A stretch of 53,359 nucleotides of DNA from the NCBI GenBank assembly GCA_046297395.1, contig JBKCNM010000068.1, forward strand, positions 1-53,359. The letters are read 5' to 3'. The DNA comes from JBEICQ01 sp046297395 (GTDB lineage Bacteria; Bacteroidota; Bacteroidia; UBA4408). Numbering within the stretch: position 1 is the stretch's first letter; the number at the start of each line of letters is the position of its first letter. This document shows, in pieces, positions 42,796 through 51,418 of the stretch. Below the pieces are notes generated by a model. That model searched no databases. It was not told where the DNA came from and was given only the letters and a program-made list of their open reading frames with translations. The position numbers and the translations under genes are program-made.

Positions 42796-44625
42796 TTATT
42801 CTGCCTTGCCGGTGCAAATCAGCTTGGTTCTTAGAAACTCGCTACCCGACCTGAAAATTAAAAAGTACATGCCGCTACCCAGATTAAGATCTTCGGGTGA
42901 AAACCGGTAAGTATACAAACCAGGAGATTGCATTTCGGAGGCAAAAGATTGTACTTCCTTTCCTGTGGCATCATACACCAATAATTGCACATTCACATGA
43001 TCCAGCAGTTGGTAGCTGATTTGTGCTGCATTGCCAAAGGGATTTGGCTTAACAGAAAAGTTCCTTTCGAAGTTTTTTTCGGAAACTCCTACAGTGATGC
43101 TGTTGATCACAATAGTGTCGGTTTGTACAAGCGTGGTGCATGGTGAACTTACGCTGAGGGTAACCACATAAGTTCCGTTGGTGTTGTAGTTGTGCACGGT
43201 GAGCAGGTTGCTGGTGTCGGGAGCGGAGCCATCTCCAAAATCCCAAGAAAATGAACTTGCATTTACCACATTTGCATTCATCACCGCACTGCTTCCGATG
43301 ATATTGCTGCTCATGGTTAATTGAGGCAGGGGAATCTGATCTGTTAAAGTGATGGGAACCACCGCAACATTATTGTTTTCATTGCTTTCTAAGAAGTTAT
43401 TGTCCGGATCGGTGATGGAAACAATATGGTAATCGCCGTTACAAATATCACCGAAATCAATTTGCATGCCTGCAAGGCCCTGAGAATAAATATCCAAATG
43501 ACCTGTAAAAATTCCCTGATCGGTGCCACATCCTGTAACCATTCCAAAAGGTGCATTGGGAATATCTGCCTGGGTAATGACTAATCCGCTGTCGTTGATG
43601 CAATATCCCTGGTTGCTTGAACAATCACCAAGATTAATCAGGCAAAAACTCATTTTGGTTCCGTTGCCAACCACCGGCCATGTGGTAGGGTCGGCATTGC
43701 CATTGGATTTACGCAGGGTAAACTCTCCCCAGTTGTCCACATGAATGTGTCCGTGGGTAGGATGGTAGCTCATGAATCCTGCGCTGCGCGTCCATGAGGT
43801 GATGTTGCCATTGTGCTTGTGGTAAAGGGTTTGTTTTACCAATTGCTTCACAGGGGAAGCATCAGGGCAAATGCTCAGTGAGCAGGGAACAGAAACGCCA
43901 TTACAAAAACAAGAATCAACACCATGGATTTCCATGGGTCCCCAGCCAATATTTGGTGTGGCATTGCTCATGGTAAGATAACCCGGATATTCTGTATGCT
44001 GTTGCTGAATGATAAGAGCAGATGCGGTCATGTCGGGCAGCAGGTCGCAATCCTGAGAGCCATCCGGACAGTGGCAGTTTTGTCCGTTTGTCATCGAACA
44101 AGGGCCGGGAGGAGGAGGAGGATCGGCAGGGGGATTGGCTCCGAAAACAAGCGTGAAGTTTAAAAGTGTGCCTTGGTCTTGGGGTACCTCATCTCTCACC
44201 ACCAGGTTCCAGGTTCCATTTGGGTTGGATCCGTTATTGGCAAGGTTCAATGAATAATCAGGGACAAAATTTCCTGTAAAGGGTGCTGAGCCATCTTGGA
44301 TGAGCGTATCGGCATCCATCCTAAAAAGTGTTCCTATGTAATTGTCAGCAGAGCCTCCCCTGTTCATGGCAAGGATGATGCTGTCATTCCATGGAGTTTT
44401 CAGGTAAATTTTTATGTCACTGTCATAGGTGTGAAGTAGGTTCAAAGCAACGCCCTTTAAACCAAAAGAACTGTCAATAGCCAAAGGCAGACCGGAAATA
44501 CTGAGTGGAAAAACAGATGTAGCCACATCTGCAATGGGGCCACCTGTGTTGTTTGAAAATGATTGCGCCGATGATGTGTAAGGCAGCAAATACAGGCAAA
44601 ACAGGAAGGAAAAGAATCTCTTCAT
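42796..44625 (-). CDS. T9SS-secreted lysyl-oxidase-like protein with P-domain and PKD domain
   Basis: 609 residues from the ATG at 44625; an upstream in-frame start would add a non-signal-like extension. Signal peptide ends SSAQ. Domains in order: a subtilisin-type P-domain (~22-165, GTWNLVVRDEVPQDQGTL), a Pro-rich linker, a Cys-rich part, then a lysyl-oxidase-like domain (~195-420): copper-site histidines in HPTHGHIHVDNWGEF (His291, His293, His295), Lys324 before SFCL and Tyr380 in GHLDIYSQGLAGMQID, the two residues that form the LTQ cofactor in animal enzymes, and FLESNENNN at the end. A PKD domain and a T9SS sorting domain (FSVKPNPFGNAAQISYQ) follow. Predicted surface amine oxidase that could cross-link proteins. 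It is convergent with rpmE2. Confidence 0.88.
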   Translation of the reverse strand: MKRFFSFLFCLYLLPYTSSAQSFSNNTGGPIADVATSVFPLSISGLPLAIDSSFGLKGVALNLLHTYDSDIKIYLKTPWNDSIILAMNRGGSADNYIGTLFRMDADTLIQDGSAPFTGNFVPDYSLNLANNGSNPNGTWNLVVRDEVPQDQGTLLNFTLVFGANPPADPPPPPGPCSMTNGQNCHCPDGSQDCDLLPDMTASALIIQQQHTEYPGYLTMSNATPNIGWGPMEIHGVDSCFCNGVSVPCSLSICPDASPVKQLVKQTLYHKHNGNITSWTRSAGFMSYHPTHGHIHVDNWGEFTLRKSNGNADPTTWPVVGNGTKMSFCLINLGDCSSNQGYCINDSGLVITQADIPNAPFGMVTGCGTDQGIFTGHLDIYSQGLAGMQIDFGDICNGDYHIVSITDPDNNFLESNENNNVAVVPITLTDQIPLPQLTMSSNIIGSSAVMNANVVNASSFSWDFGDGSAPDTSNLLTVHNYNTNGTYVVTLSVSSPCTTLVQTDTIVINSITVGVSEKNFERNFSVKPNPFGNAAQISYQLLDHVNVQLLVYDATGKEVQSFASEMQSPGLYTYRFSPEDLNLGSGMYFLIFRSGSEFLRTKLICTGKAE

Positions 44626-44674
44626 AAGAAGCGCGTTGGTTTTATAAAGGTAATTATATTTATTTTGAAACAAT

Positions 44675-45805
44675 TTGGCATCCTTTTTTTTGTTTGAACT
44701 CATTTTACCTGTCTGCCTGCTTATCTATTGCCTGCAAGTATTCAGGCTTTGCCATGCCCTGAATGAGGATGCGCGAAAACCTTATCCGGCAAATGCTCTA
44801 ACAAGGCCTTGGATCACTCTGATTGTGCCTGTAAAATACAATGCTTCCGCCTGCTCACTTTGTCTTCAGTCTATAGCCCAACAGGGTTATCCGCAAAACA
44901 AGATGGAGGTTTTGGTGGTGAATGACCGGGCAGATTTTGATGTGGCATCATTGGTAAAAACTGTTGCCTCATCGTATCCCCGGCTCAACATTTCTTGTAT
45001 TTCAAATCATGGAAGCGGAAAAAAACAAGCCATCCTTTCCGGACTTGCATCAGCTTCAGGAACACATGTGGTACTTACTGATGCCGATTGCACACATCCT
45101 ACTTCATGGCTGGAAACCCTTTTGCTGCCGTTTTTAAATGATGATTGTCATTTGGTGTTGGGACCGGTTCAACGGGAAGGGAAAAAATGGATGGGCATCT
45201 GGGATGAAGCAGACTATAATGGGATGATGCTTTGGGGAATGGCCTCTGCCTTGCTTCACAAGCCTGTACTGGCTTCTTCCTGCAACCTTGCCTTTCGTAA
45301 AAAATCGTTTGAGCAGGCCACGCCATTTTTCGATAACCTGCATTTGGTTGGCGGGGATGATATGTTTATCCTGATGGCGTTTGAAAAAAAATTTGGGGGC
45401 CAAAGTATCCATGCGCTTGTTAAACGGCAGGCTTTGGTTAAAACAGAAGGGGTATCCTCATTTAGCTCATTTTTACATGCCCGAATTCGCTGGGCTGCCA
45501 AAACAAAATACTATTTGTTTTCCCCGTCCGGACTGTTGGCGATTGGGATTGGATGCCTGCATCTGTTTTTGTTTGCCGGACTCTTATTCGGACTTGTGTA
45601 TCCGGCTTATTTGCTTCCCGTAATCATATGCATCCTTGGAAAAACCGCTGCAGATTCGCTACTTTTTTTTACGGGCAAAAAAATCCTCGGCACTTTTCAC
45701 AGACCCTTGCTTATGCCTTTGTTGCAGGTATTGCAGGTGTTGAGCGTTCCCCTGCTTGTGGTGATGTCGGCATTTGCCTCTGTCCACCAATGGAAAACCA
45801 GGTAA
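44675..45805 (+). CDS. Family 2 glycosyltransferase, membrane-bound
   Basis: 376 residues. The start is TTG at 44675, since no ATG lies in frame before the catalytic domain and the residues after it form the first membrane helix (ASFFLFELILPVCLLIYCLQVF). The GT-A domain has ITLIVPVKYNA, VVNDRADFD, the metal-binding DAD at 136-138 (LTDADCTHP) and a conserved NLAFRKKSF/GGDDMF acceptor block. Three or more C-terminal membrane helices follow. Resembles cell-wall or lipid glycan synthases; donor and acceptor unknown. It precedes gmd by 31 bases, suggesting a glycan pathway, and a divergent promoter region of 49 bases separates it from the lysyl-oxidase-like gene. Confidence 0.88.
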   Translation: MASFFLFELILPVCLLIYCLQVFRLCHALNEDARKPYPANALTRPWITLIVPVKYNASACSLCLQSIAQQGYPQNKMEVLVVNDRADFDVASLVKTVASSYPRLNISCISNHGSGKKQAILSGLASASGTHVVLTDADCTHPTSWLETLLLPFLNDDCHLVLGPVQREGKKWMGIWDEADYNGMMLWGMASALLHKPVLASSCNLAFRKKSFEQATPFFDNLHLVGGDDMFILMAFEKKFGGQSIHALVKRQALVKTEGVSSFSSFLHARIRWAAKTKYYLFSPSGLLAIGIGCLHLFLFAGLLFGLVYPAYLLPVIICILGKTAADSLLFFTGKKILGTFHRPLLMPLLQVLQVLSVPLLVVMSAFASVHQWKTR

Positions 45806-45812
45806 TAATGCT

Positions 45813-45820
45813 TAGTTTTG
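45813..45820 (+). promoter_or_regulatory. -7 element before gmd
   Basis: TAGTTTTG matches TAnnTTTG, 16 bases before the gmd start. No clear -33 partner is seen, so it may be a weak internal promoter in a gene pair. Confidence 0.35.
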
Positions 45821-45836
45821 CAGGAAATTCATCAGG

Positions 45837-46925
45837 ATGCCAAAAGTTGCATTAATCACAGGCGTTACCGGACAGGACGGAGCCTATCTCTCAGAATTGC
45901 TCTTGTCTAAGGGCTATATTGTTCACGGAATCAAGCGCAGAAGCTCGCTCTTTAATACCGATCGCATTGATCATCTTTACCAGGATAGCCATGAGCAGAA
46001 AGTGAATTTTTTTCTGCACTATGGCGACCTGACCGACTCCACCAACCTTATCCGCATCATCCAGGAAACCCAACCGGATGAGATATACAACCTTGCCGCT
46101 CAATCGCATGTAAAGGTTTCTTTTGAAACCCCGGAATATACTGCCAATGCCGACGGTATCGGAACCCTTCGCCTGTTGGAAGCGATACGCATTTTGGGTA
46201 TGCAGGAAAAAGTGAGATTTTATCAGGCTTCCACTTCTGAGTTATATGGACTTGTGCAAGAGATTCCCCAGAAAGAAACCACGCCCTTTTATCCTCGTTC
46301 TCCTTATGGTGTAGCCAAGCTATATGCTTTCTGGATTACAAAAAATTATCGCGAAGCCTATAACATGTATGCATGCAATGGCATTCTGTTTAACCATGAG
46401 AGTCCGCTGCGCGGAGAAACCTTTGTTACCCGCAAGGTTACCCGTGCTGTGGCGCGCATCTCATTGGGATTGCAGGAAAAAGTGTACATGGGAAATATTG
46501 ATGCCGAGCGCGACTGGGGTCATGCGAGGGATTATGTAGAAGGCATGTGGCGCATGCTTCAGCAGGGAAAAGCGGATGATTATGTACTGGCTACCGGAGA
46601 GAAAGTAAGTGTGCGTAAGTTTATTGAAATGGCTTTTGCTGAGGTAAACATCAGTCTGGAATGGAAGGGTAGTGGTGCTGAGGAAAAAGGATTCGATACC
46701 AAAACCGGAAAAGTATTGGTGGAGATAGATCCTCGCTACTTTAGGCCTGCTGAGGTAGATCTGCTTGTGGGAGATGCAAGCAAGGCACGCGAACAACTCG
46801 GCTGGGAACCGAAGATCAAGATAGAAGGCCTTGTGAAAGAAATGATGCATGCCGACCTGGAATTGTTCCGTCGCGACAAGTTTTTGCTGGATGGAGGACA
46901 CAAAGTGCTCAACTTCCACGAATAA
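45837..46925 (+). CDS. gmd: GDP-mannose 4,6-dehydratase
   Basis: Converts GDP-D-mannose to GDP-4-keto-6-deoxy-D-mannose, precursor of fucose, rhamnose and related 6-deoxy sugars. It has 362 residues, an extended short-chain dehydrogenase: NADP-binding GVTGQDGAYLSELLLSKGY, GDLTDSTNL, catalytic ASTSELYG and the Tyr-Lys pair in YPRSPYGVAKLYAFW, RDWGHARDYVEGMW. No fucose synthetase or rhamnose reductase lies beside it. Neighbouring glycosyltransferases suggest use in a surface glycan, but T9SS glycan use is only a guess. Confidence 0.97.
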   Translation: MPKVALITGVTGQDGAYLSELLLSKGYIVHGIKRRSSLFNTDRIDHLYQDSHEQKVNFFLHYGDLTDSTNLIRIIQETQPDEIYNLAAQSHVKVSFETPEYTANADGIGTLRLLEAIRILGMQEKVRFYQASTSELYGLVQEIPQKETTPFYPRSPYGVAKLYAFWITKNYREAYNMYACNGILFNHESPLRGETFVTRKVTRAVARISLGLQEKVYMGNIDAERDWGHARDYVEGMWRMLQQGKADDYVLATGEKVSVRKFIEMAFAEVNISLEWKGSGAEEKGFDTKTGKVLVEIDPRYFRPAEVDLLVGDASKAREQLGWEPKIKIEGLVKEMMHADLELFRRDKFLLDGGHKVLNFHE

Positions 46926-47015
46926 ATCCTCACATGAATTGTTTATAATTTTCATTTTTTCATCAAGGAGATTATTTCGGTTTGATTATTTTTGAATACC
47001 ATCAATCAACCCAAT

Positions 47016-47351
47016 ATGAAAAAACAACTTCAAAGCATTTCCTTATTGTTTTTAGGGATTTGTATAGCAGCCGTCGGCTGTAAAAAATCATCAAGCGGAG
47101 TAGCATTTACCAATGCGGAAGTAAAACCCATCTTTGATTCCTATTGTTCCTCTTGTCATGCCTCCGGAGGAAAAAACAGCGGCGACTGGAAGTATGATGC
47201 CACCGACTACGAAGGCTCCATCAAAGGAGAAATCTCCGAGCTCTACAGCACGGTGTATTCCCGCCGCTCCATGCCGGTAGGGCGCAGTCTTTCTGCAGAT
47301 GAGCTGAGCAAGTTTAAGGCCTGGTACGACAAGGGTTATCCGGCCAATTAA
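47016..47351 (+). CDS. c-type cytochrome lipoprotein, mono-haem
   Basis: 111 residues from the ATG at 47016; upstream TTG at 46992 is less likely. Lipoprotein signal with Cys22 (AAVGC). One haem-binding motif, Cys44-Ser-Ser-Cys47-His48 (SYCSSCHASGG), and a likely axial Met86 in RRSMPVGR, then the usual C-terminal helix. Such small cytochromes commonly shuttle electrons in the periplasm; partners are not visible here. The gene may follow gmd in transcription but is 90 bases away and functionally unlike it. Confidence 0.9.
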   Translation: MKKQLQSISLLFLGICIAAVGCKKSSSGVAFTNAEVKPIFDSYCSSCHASGGKNSGDWKYDATDYEGSIKGEISELYSTVYSRRSMPVGRSLSADELSKFKAWYDKGYPAN

Positions 47352-47390
47352 TTTCCAATACAGAAGCCATTACTTGCAATCGCTTTTAGC

Positions 47391-47408
47391 CTTGGTGGAT
47401 TCACCAAG
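47391..47408 (+). terminator. Hairpin between cytochrome gene and tRNA-Leu
   Basis: CTTGGTG (47391-47397) and CACCAAG (47402-47408) form a perfect 7-bp stem with a 4-base loop. No T run follows, so a terminator is uncertain. Confidence 0.35.
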
Positions 47409-47464
47409 ATGTGCTGAGAGAACCTACACCATGTACATGCACTTTTCTGGTCGCGTAAAAATCC

Positions 47465-47472
47465 TATCTTTG
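47465..47472 (+). promoter_or_regulatory. -7 element of the tRNA-Leu promoter
   Basis: TATCTTTG fits TAnnTTTG, eight bases before the tRNA 5' end, as expected if transcription starts near the mature end. A weak T-rich -33 element (CTTTTC) lies about 19 bases upstream. Confidence 0.6.
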
Positions 47473-47480
47473 TGCGCCCC

Positions 47481-47567
47481 GCCCGGGTGGCGAAATTGGT
47501 AAACGCGCAGGTCTCAGAAGCCTGTGGGGTAACACCTTTAGGAGTTCGAGTCTCCTCTCGGGCACCA
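47481..47567 (+). tRNA. tRNA-Leu (CAG anticodon)
   Basis: Acceptor arm GCCCGGG (47481-47487) pairs with CTCGGGC (47557-47563); discriminator A and an encoded CCA follow to 47567. The anticodon loop is CTCAGAA with anticodon CAG. The long variable arm typical of class II tRNAs (GGGGTAACACCTTT region) and the T-loop TTCGAGT are present. Confidence 0.97.
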
Positions 47568-47581
47568 GCAAAAAAAGTCTC

Positions 47582-48313
47582 CTATCTTGGGGACTTTTGT
47601 TGTTTTTCTTCCTCTTCAGTATTGAGCAGGCGATGGTCGTGCACCAGCCTAATCACAAATTCCAATTGTTCCTGTCGGCTCAGCTCACTGTTGTCGAGCA
47701 CGATGGCATCTTCAGCTTTGATCAAGGGATTTTCTTTCCGGTGGGTATCTTCATAATCCCTTGAAGCAAGGTTTTTCCGCACCTCTTCTTCGCTAATGTG
47801 TATGCCCTTGGCATGTAACTCATCAAACCTTCTTTGCATGCGCACCTCCGGATCGGCGAGCATGAATATTTTAAGTTCTGCATCCGGAAAAACATTGGTG
47901 CCAATATCCCTGCCTTCCATCACCACACCTTTTCTCTGACCCATGTTTTTCTGCAAGGCCACCATCTTTTGTCTTACAGATTTAAGCAAGCTCACCTTGG
48001 AAACAAGCTCAGAGACTGCCATGCTGCGGATTTCTTTTTCTACAGGCTCTTCATTCAGAAATGTTTCCGAAGTCTTTTTTTCATTGTTGTACCTGAACTC
48101 TACCCTGATGCCGGGAAGATGACTTTCTACCCGGGCTTCAAAATCATCCTGGGTGGGCAATACACCGGCACGCATCAGGTAAAGGGTAACTGCGCGGTAC
48201 ATGGCACCTGTATCCACATAGGAATAACCGAGTTTGGCTGCCAAAGCTCTGGCAAGCGTTGATTTCCCACAAGAGGAGAATCCGTCAATGGCTATGGTGA
48301 TGTTCTCTGCCAC
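47582..48313 (-). CDS. cmk: Cytidylate kinase
   Basis: Phosphorylates CMP and dCMP to the diphosphates with ATP. It has 243 residues with a GTG start at 48313; the next in-frame ATG is past the nucleotide site. The P-loop is GFSSCGKST at 11-19, then the substrate-binding SYVDTGAMYRAVTLY, VVMEGRDIGTNVFPDAELK and SRDYEDTHRKENPL lid. Convergent with tRNA-Leu. On this strand TAATTTTG (48325-48318) ends only four bases before the start, so it is probably not the functional -7 element. Confidence 0.96.
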   Translation of the reverse strand: MAENITIAIDGFSSCGKSTLARALAAKLGYSYVDTGAMYRAVTLYLMRAGVLPTQDDFEARVESHLPGIRVEFRYNNEKKTSETFLNEEPVEKEIRSMAVSELVSKVSLLKSVRQKMVALQKNMGQRKGVVMEGRDIGTNVFPDAELKIFMLADPEVRMQRRFDELHAKGIHISEEEVRKNLASRDYEDTHRKENPLIKAEDAIVLDNSELSRQEQLEFVIRLVHDHRLLNTEEEEKQQKSPR

Positions 48314-48340
48314 GCTTCAAAATTAAGTGGGCAAACGGGA

Positions 48341-49426
48341 TTAGGAAAATTTTTTATCCAAGATTTTCAGCAAAGCTTCCTTCCATTTTTCAGCAAGGCT
48401 CTCTCCGGAAAAATCCGGAACAGCTGCATGGTCTTCCTTCTTGGCCTTTTGAATAGCAAATCCGATTTGTAAACTTTCCCGATGGTTCTCCATCCAGGTA
48501 ACCCGGCTGCTTTCACCCAGGGTTGATTCAAAGGCCGGAATGCGGTTGAGCAGGGGGTAGCAACCACAGGCAAGAGCTTCCATCAGGGCATATCCCGATC
48601 CTTCTCGAAAAGAGGCGGAAACAAATACATCTGCAGCCGAGTACCACAATGCCATGTCATTTTTCTTCACGCTGCCTATCCAGTGAATCCTCTGCTTACC
48701 GGAAAGTTTTTCTGCCTGTGAGCGAAGTGTCTTCTCCAGGTCGTTTTGCGTGTACAAAAGATACAGATGAAGGTCCTCCTCAGCTCCATCAAAGGCATTT
48801 AATACGCGGGCAATGTCTTTGGAAGGAATCAGCCTGCCTACCGAAAGCAACATTTTTTGCTGAGCGGGAATACCCAGGATCTCTCTTGCTCTTGCCTTGT
48901 CAATAGCCTTCAGTGTTACCGCAGCTTCCGGAATTTCGAAGAGGGCTTTTTGTTTGGCAATCATGCCTGCATCCACAAATGGTTTTGCCAGTGCCATGGA
49001 GTGAAAAAAATAGGCATCGATAAACCTGTCGGCCAGTTTTTGCAGCAAGGCACGCAAGCCCCGGTAAGGCGTTTCACCATGGTGCTGAACCACCAAGGGC
49101 GCTTTTCTTAGCAAGCATTTCATGAGGATAATGCGTTGCGGACTATGCAAACCATGCACCAAAACCACAGCCGGATTTTCTTTTCGCAAACGCAAAGAAG
49201 CCTTGAGCCCAAAACCGAATCGGGATGTGCCACCGATAAGGGTAATAAGCCTGAGGGTTTCCCACCTTGTATCAGAAGCAAAGGGTGCATGCTTGATGCA
49301 AAGCACATCAAAGGCATGCAGATGCTTCCAATGGGCATTGCTTTGCGGATAACCTTGCATGAGGTCTGCCGCCTGCGTTACATCTTCTGCATCAAAAACC
49401 ACTTCGGCCAGCAAGGGTTTTTTCAT
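48341..49426 (-). CDS. Family 4-type glycosyltransferase (GT-B)
   Basis: 361 residues from the ATG at 49426; the frame opens earlier but would cross into the promoter of the divergent gene. Two Rossmann halves with VVLVHGLHSPQR and the pattern LLSVGRLIPSKDIARVLNAF, then VFVSASFREGSGYALMEALACGCYPL, holding the E-x7-E donor-binding motif of the family. No membrane helix. Donor and acceptor unknown; with gmd and the GT2 enzyme it suggests local glycan synthesis, but other genes separate them. Confidence 0.9.
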   Translation of the reverse strand: MKKPLLAEVVFDAEDVTQAADLMQGYPQSNAHWKHLHAFDVLCIKHAPFASDTRWETLRLITLIGGTSRFGFGLKASLRLRKENPAVVLVHGLHSPQRIILMKCLLRKAPLVVQHHGETPYRGLRALLQKLADRFIDAYFFHSMALAKPFVDAGMIAKQKALFEIPEAAVTLKAIDKARAREILGIPAQQKMLLSVGRLIPSKDIARVLNAFDGAEEDLHLYLLYTQNDLEKTLRSQAEKLSGKQRIHWIGSVKKNDMALWYSAADVFVSASFREGSGYALMEALACGCYPLLNRIPAFESTLGESSRVTWMENHRESLQIGFAIQKAKKEDHAAVPDFSGESLAEKWKEALLKILDKKFS

Positions 49427-49487
49427 CCGGGGTAAAATTAAACTTACAGAGAATCTGCCACACTCTTTCTGCACGCGAAAATGGTTG

Positions 49488-49495
49488 TACTTTTG
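49488..49495 (+). promoter_or_regulatory. -7 element for the 2-oxoacid oxidoreductase gene
   Basis: TACTTTTG matches TAnnTTTG and lies 37 bases before the preferred ATG at 49532, which supports that start over 49481. The -33 element is weak. Confidence 0.55.
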
Positions 49496-49531
49496 AACAT
49501 TCCAATAGATTCAAGGTTTAAGCAAGCGTAC

Positions 49532-51367
49532 ATGAAAGGCCTCATCGAACAAAACGAAGCCACCATTCTATTTTCGGGCGACAGCGGGGATGGTATTCAA
49601 CTCACAGGTAGTCAGTTTACCGATACTGCTGCCATCATTGGCAACGACATCTCCACCTTTCCTAATTTTCCTGCCGAGATACGGGCTCCTCAGGGAACCC
49701 TGGCAGGTGTTTCCGGCTTTCAGGTTCACTTCGGTAGCATAGAAATCAATACTCCGGGCGATGCCTGTGATGTGCTGGTTGCGATGAATGCTGCTGCGCT
49801 CAAGGCCAACCTGAAGTTTGTAAAAAAAGGTGGGATCATCCTGCTCAACAGCGATGGTTTTGATGCCAAGAACCTGCAACTGGCAGGTTATCCTGCCGGA
49901 TCTTCACCCCTGCTCGATGGCAGTTTGGACAATTATACCGTACACAAAATGGAAGTAACCCGGCTTACCAAACTTACCCTCGAAGGAAGTGGACTGGGTA
50001 CCAAGGAAGCTGAGCGATGCAAGAACATGTTCATTCTGGGATTTTTGTTTTGGATGTATAACCGTTCAACAGATGCCACCATTGAACATCTGAAAGAAAA
50101 ATTTGCCAAAAGGCCTGAGCTGATTGAAGCAAACATGAAAGTATTGCAGGCCGGTTACAACTATGGTGAGACCACTGAAACAGCAAGTAGCCGGTTTCAT
50201 GTAAAAAAAGCCCCCATGGTTCCCGGTGAATACCGCTCCATTACAGGCAATCAGGCTACTGCGCTGGGGCTTGTGGCAGCAGGGGTACAAAGTGGGCTGA
50301 ATGTGTTTTACGGATCCTATCCCATCACTCCGGCCAGCGATATCTTGCATGAATTGTCGAGACATAAAAATTTTCCTGTCATCACCTTTCAGGCAGAAGA
50401 TGAAATTGCGGCCATATGTGCAGCCATCGGGGCTTCTTTTGGAGGCTCCCTCGGCGTTACAGCATCTTCCGGACCCGGTATCGCCTTAAAAACGGAGGCC
50501 ATGGGATTGGCACTTATGTTGGAGATTCCGCTGGTGATTATTAATGTACAAAGGGGAGGTCCATCAACAGGCTTACCCACCAAAACAGAGCAGGCCGATT
50601 TGTTGCAAGCAGTTTATGGTCGCAACGGAGAAGCACCACTTGCCGTGGTAGCGGCTGCCACACCCAGCGATTGCTTCGGCATGGTGATGGAAGCTGCCCG
50701 CTTATCGGTGGAATTTATGACACCTGTAATCTTTTTAAGCGACGGCTATATTGCCAATGGTGCAGAGCCCTGGCGTTTTCCGCAAGCAGAAACACTTCCC
50801 ACTATACAGGTAAAATTTGCCGAAGCAGCGACCGGAGCGAAGTTTTATCCCTATCGCCGAAACGAAAAACTGGCGCGTAACTGGGCTATACCGGGAGTAA
50901 AAGGCCTGGAGCACAGGGTAGGAGGATTGGAAAAAGAAGACCTTACCGGCAACATTTCTTATGATCCCGCAAACCACGAAAAAATGGTAGGCATCAGGGC
51001 AGATAAAATCGACGGGATTGCCAAATATATTCCCCTGCAAAGCATTGATTCCGGACCGGAAAAGGGAAAACTTTTACTGGTGGGCTGGGGTTCTACCTAT
51101 GGTGCGCTTAAGAGTGCAGCCCAGCAGGCGAGAGAGCAAGGCATAGAAGTATCACACTTGCATCTGCGTTACCTCAATCCTTTCCCATCAAACTTAGGTG
51201 AACTGTTAAAGGGATTCACAAAGATTCTTGTCCCCGAAATGAACAGGGGACAGCTGGTAAAACTACTGCGGGACAAGTACCTGGTAGATGCCATCCCGGT
51301 AAATAAAGTGAAGGGGATGCCATTCACTGTAGAGGAACTTTTAGGCAGCATCAAGGGGCATGCCTGA
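49532..51367 (+). CDS. korA: 2-oxoacid:acceptor oxidoreductase, alpha subunit (gamma-alpha fusion)
   Basis: Part of a ferredoxin-dependent 2-oxoacid oxidoreductase, most likely for 2-oxoglutarate. It has 611 residues from the ATG at 49532. The N-terminal gamma-type domain (~10-190) has ATILFSGDSGDGIQLTGSQF. A pyrimidine-binding POR-N domain follows (~230-420: GNQATALGLVAAGVQSGLN, YGSYPITPASDIL, TFQAEDEIAAICAAIGASFGG, TASSGPGIALKTEAMGL, QRGGPSTGLPTKTEQADLL), then the C-terminal domain with KLLLVGWGST. A beta subunit carrying thiamine diphosphate is required for activity, but the next gene is an unrelated lipoprotein, so korB must lie elsewhere. It is divergent from the GT-B gene. Confidence 0.95.
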   Translation: MKGLIEQNEATILFSGDSGDGIQLTGSQFTDTAAIIGNDISTFPNFPAEIRAPQGTLAGVSGFQVHFGSIEINTPGDACDVLVAMNAAALKANLKFVKKGGIILLNSDGFDAKNLQLAGYPAGSSPLLDGSLDNYTVHKMEVTRLTKLTLEGSGLGTKEAERCKNMFILGFLFWMYNRSTDATIEHLKEKFAKRPELIEANMKVLQAGYNYGETTETASSRFHVKKAPMVPGEYRSITGNQATALGLVAAGVQSGLNVFYGSYPITPASDILHELSRHKNFPVITFQAEDEIAAICAAIGASFGGSLGVTASSGPGIALKTEAMGLALMLEIPLVIINVQRGGPSTGLPTKTEQADLLQAVYGRNGEAPLAVVAAATPSDCFGMVMEAARLSVEFMTPVIFLSDGYIANGAEPWRFPQAETLPTIQVKFAEAATGAKFYPYRRNEKLARNWAIPGVKGLEHRVGGLEKEDLTGNISYDPANHEKMVGIRADKIDGIAKYIPLQSIDSGPEKGKLLLVGWGSTYGALKSAAQQAREQGIEVSHLHLRYLNPFPSNLGELLKGFTKILVPEMNRGQLVKLLRDKYLVDAIPVNKVKGMPFTVEELLGSIKGHA

Positions 51368-51369
51368 AA

Positions 51370-51402
51370 TTGTGGCCTCATATTTGTAAACAAATATCTT
51401 TG
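51370..51402 (+). promoter_or_regulatory. Promoter before the lipoprotein at 51419
   Basis: TTGTG (51370-51374) and TATCTTTG (51395-51402) with about 20 bases between give a fair -33/-7 pair, 16 bases before the start. The lipoprotein is thus likely transcribed separately from korA. Confidence 0.55.
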
Positions 51403-51418
51403 TATAGATAAACGGTAT

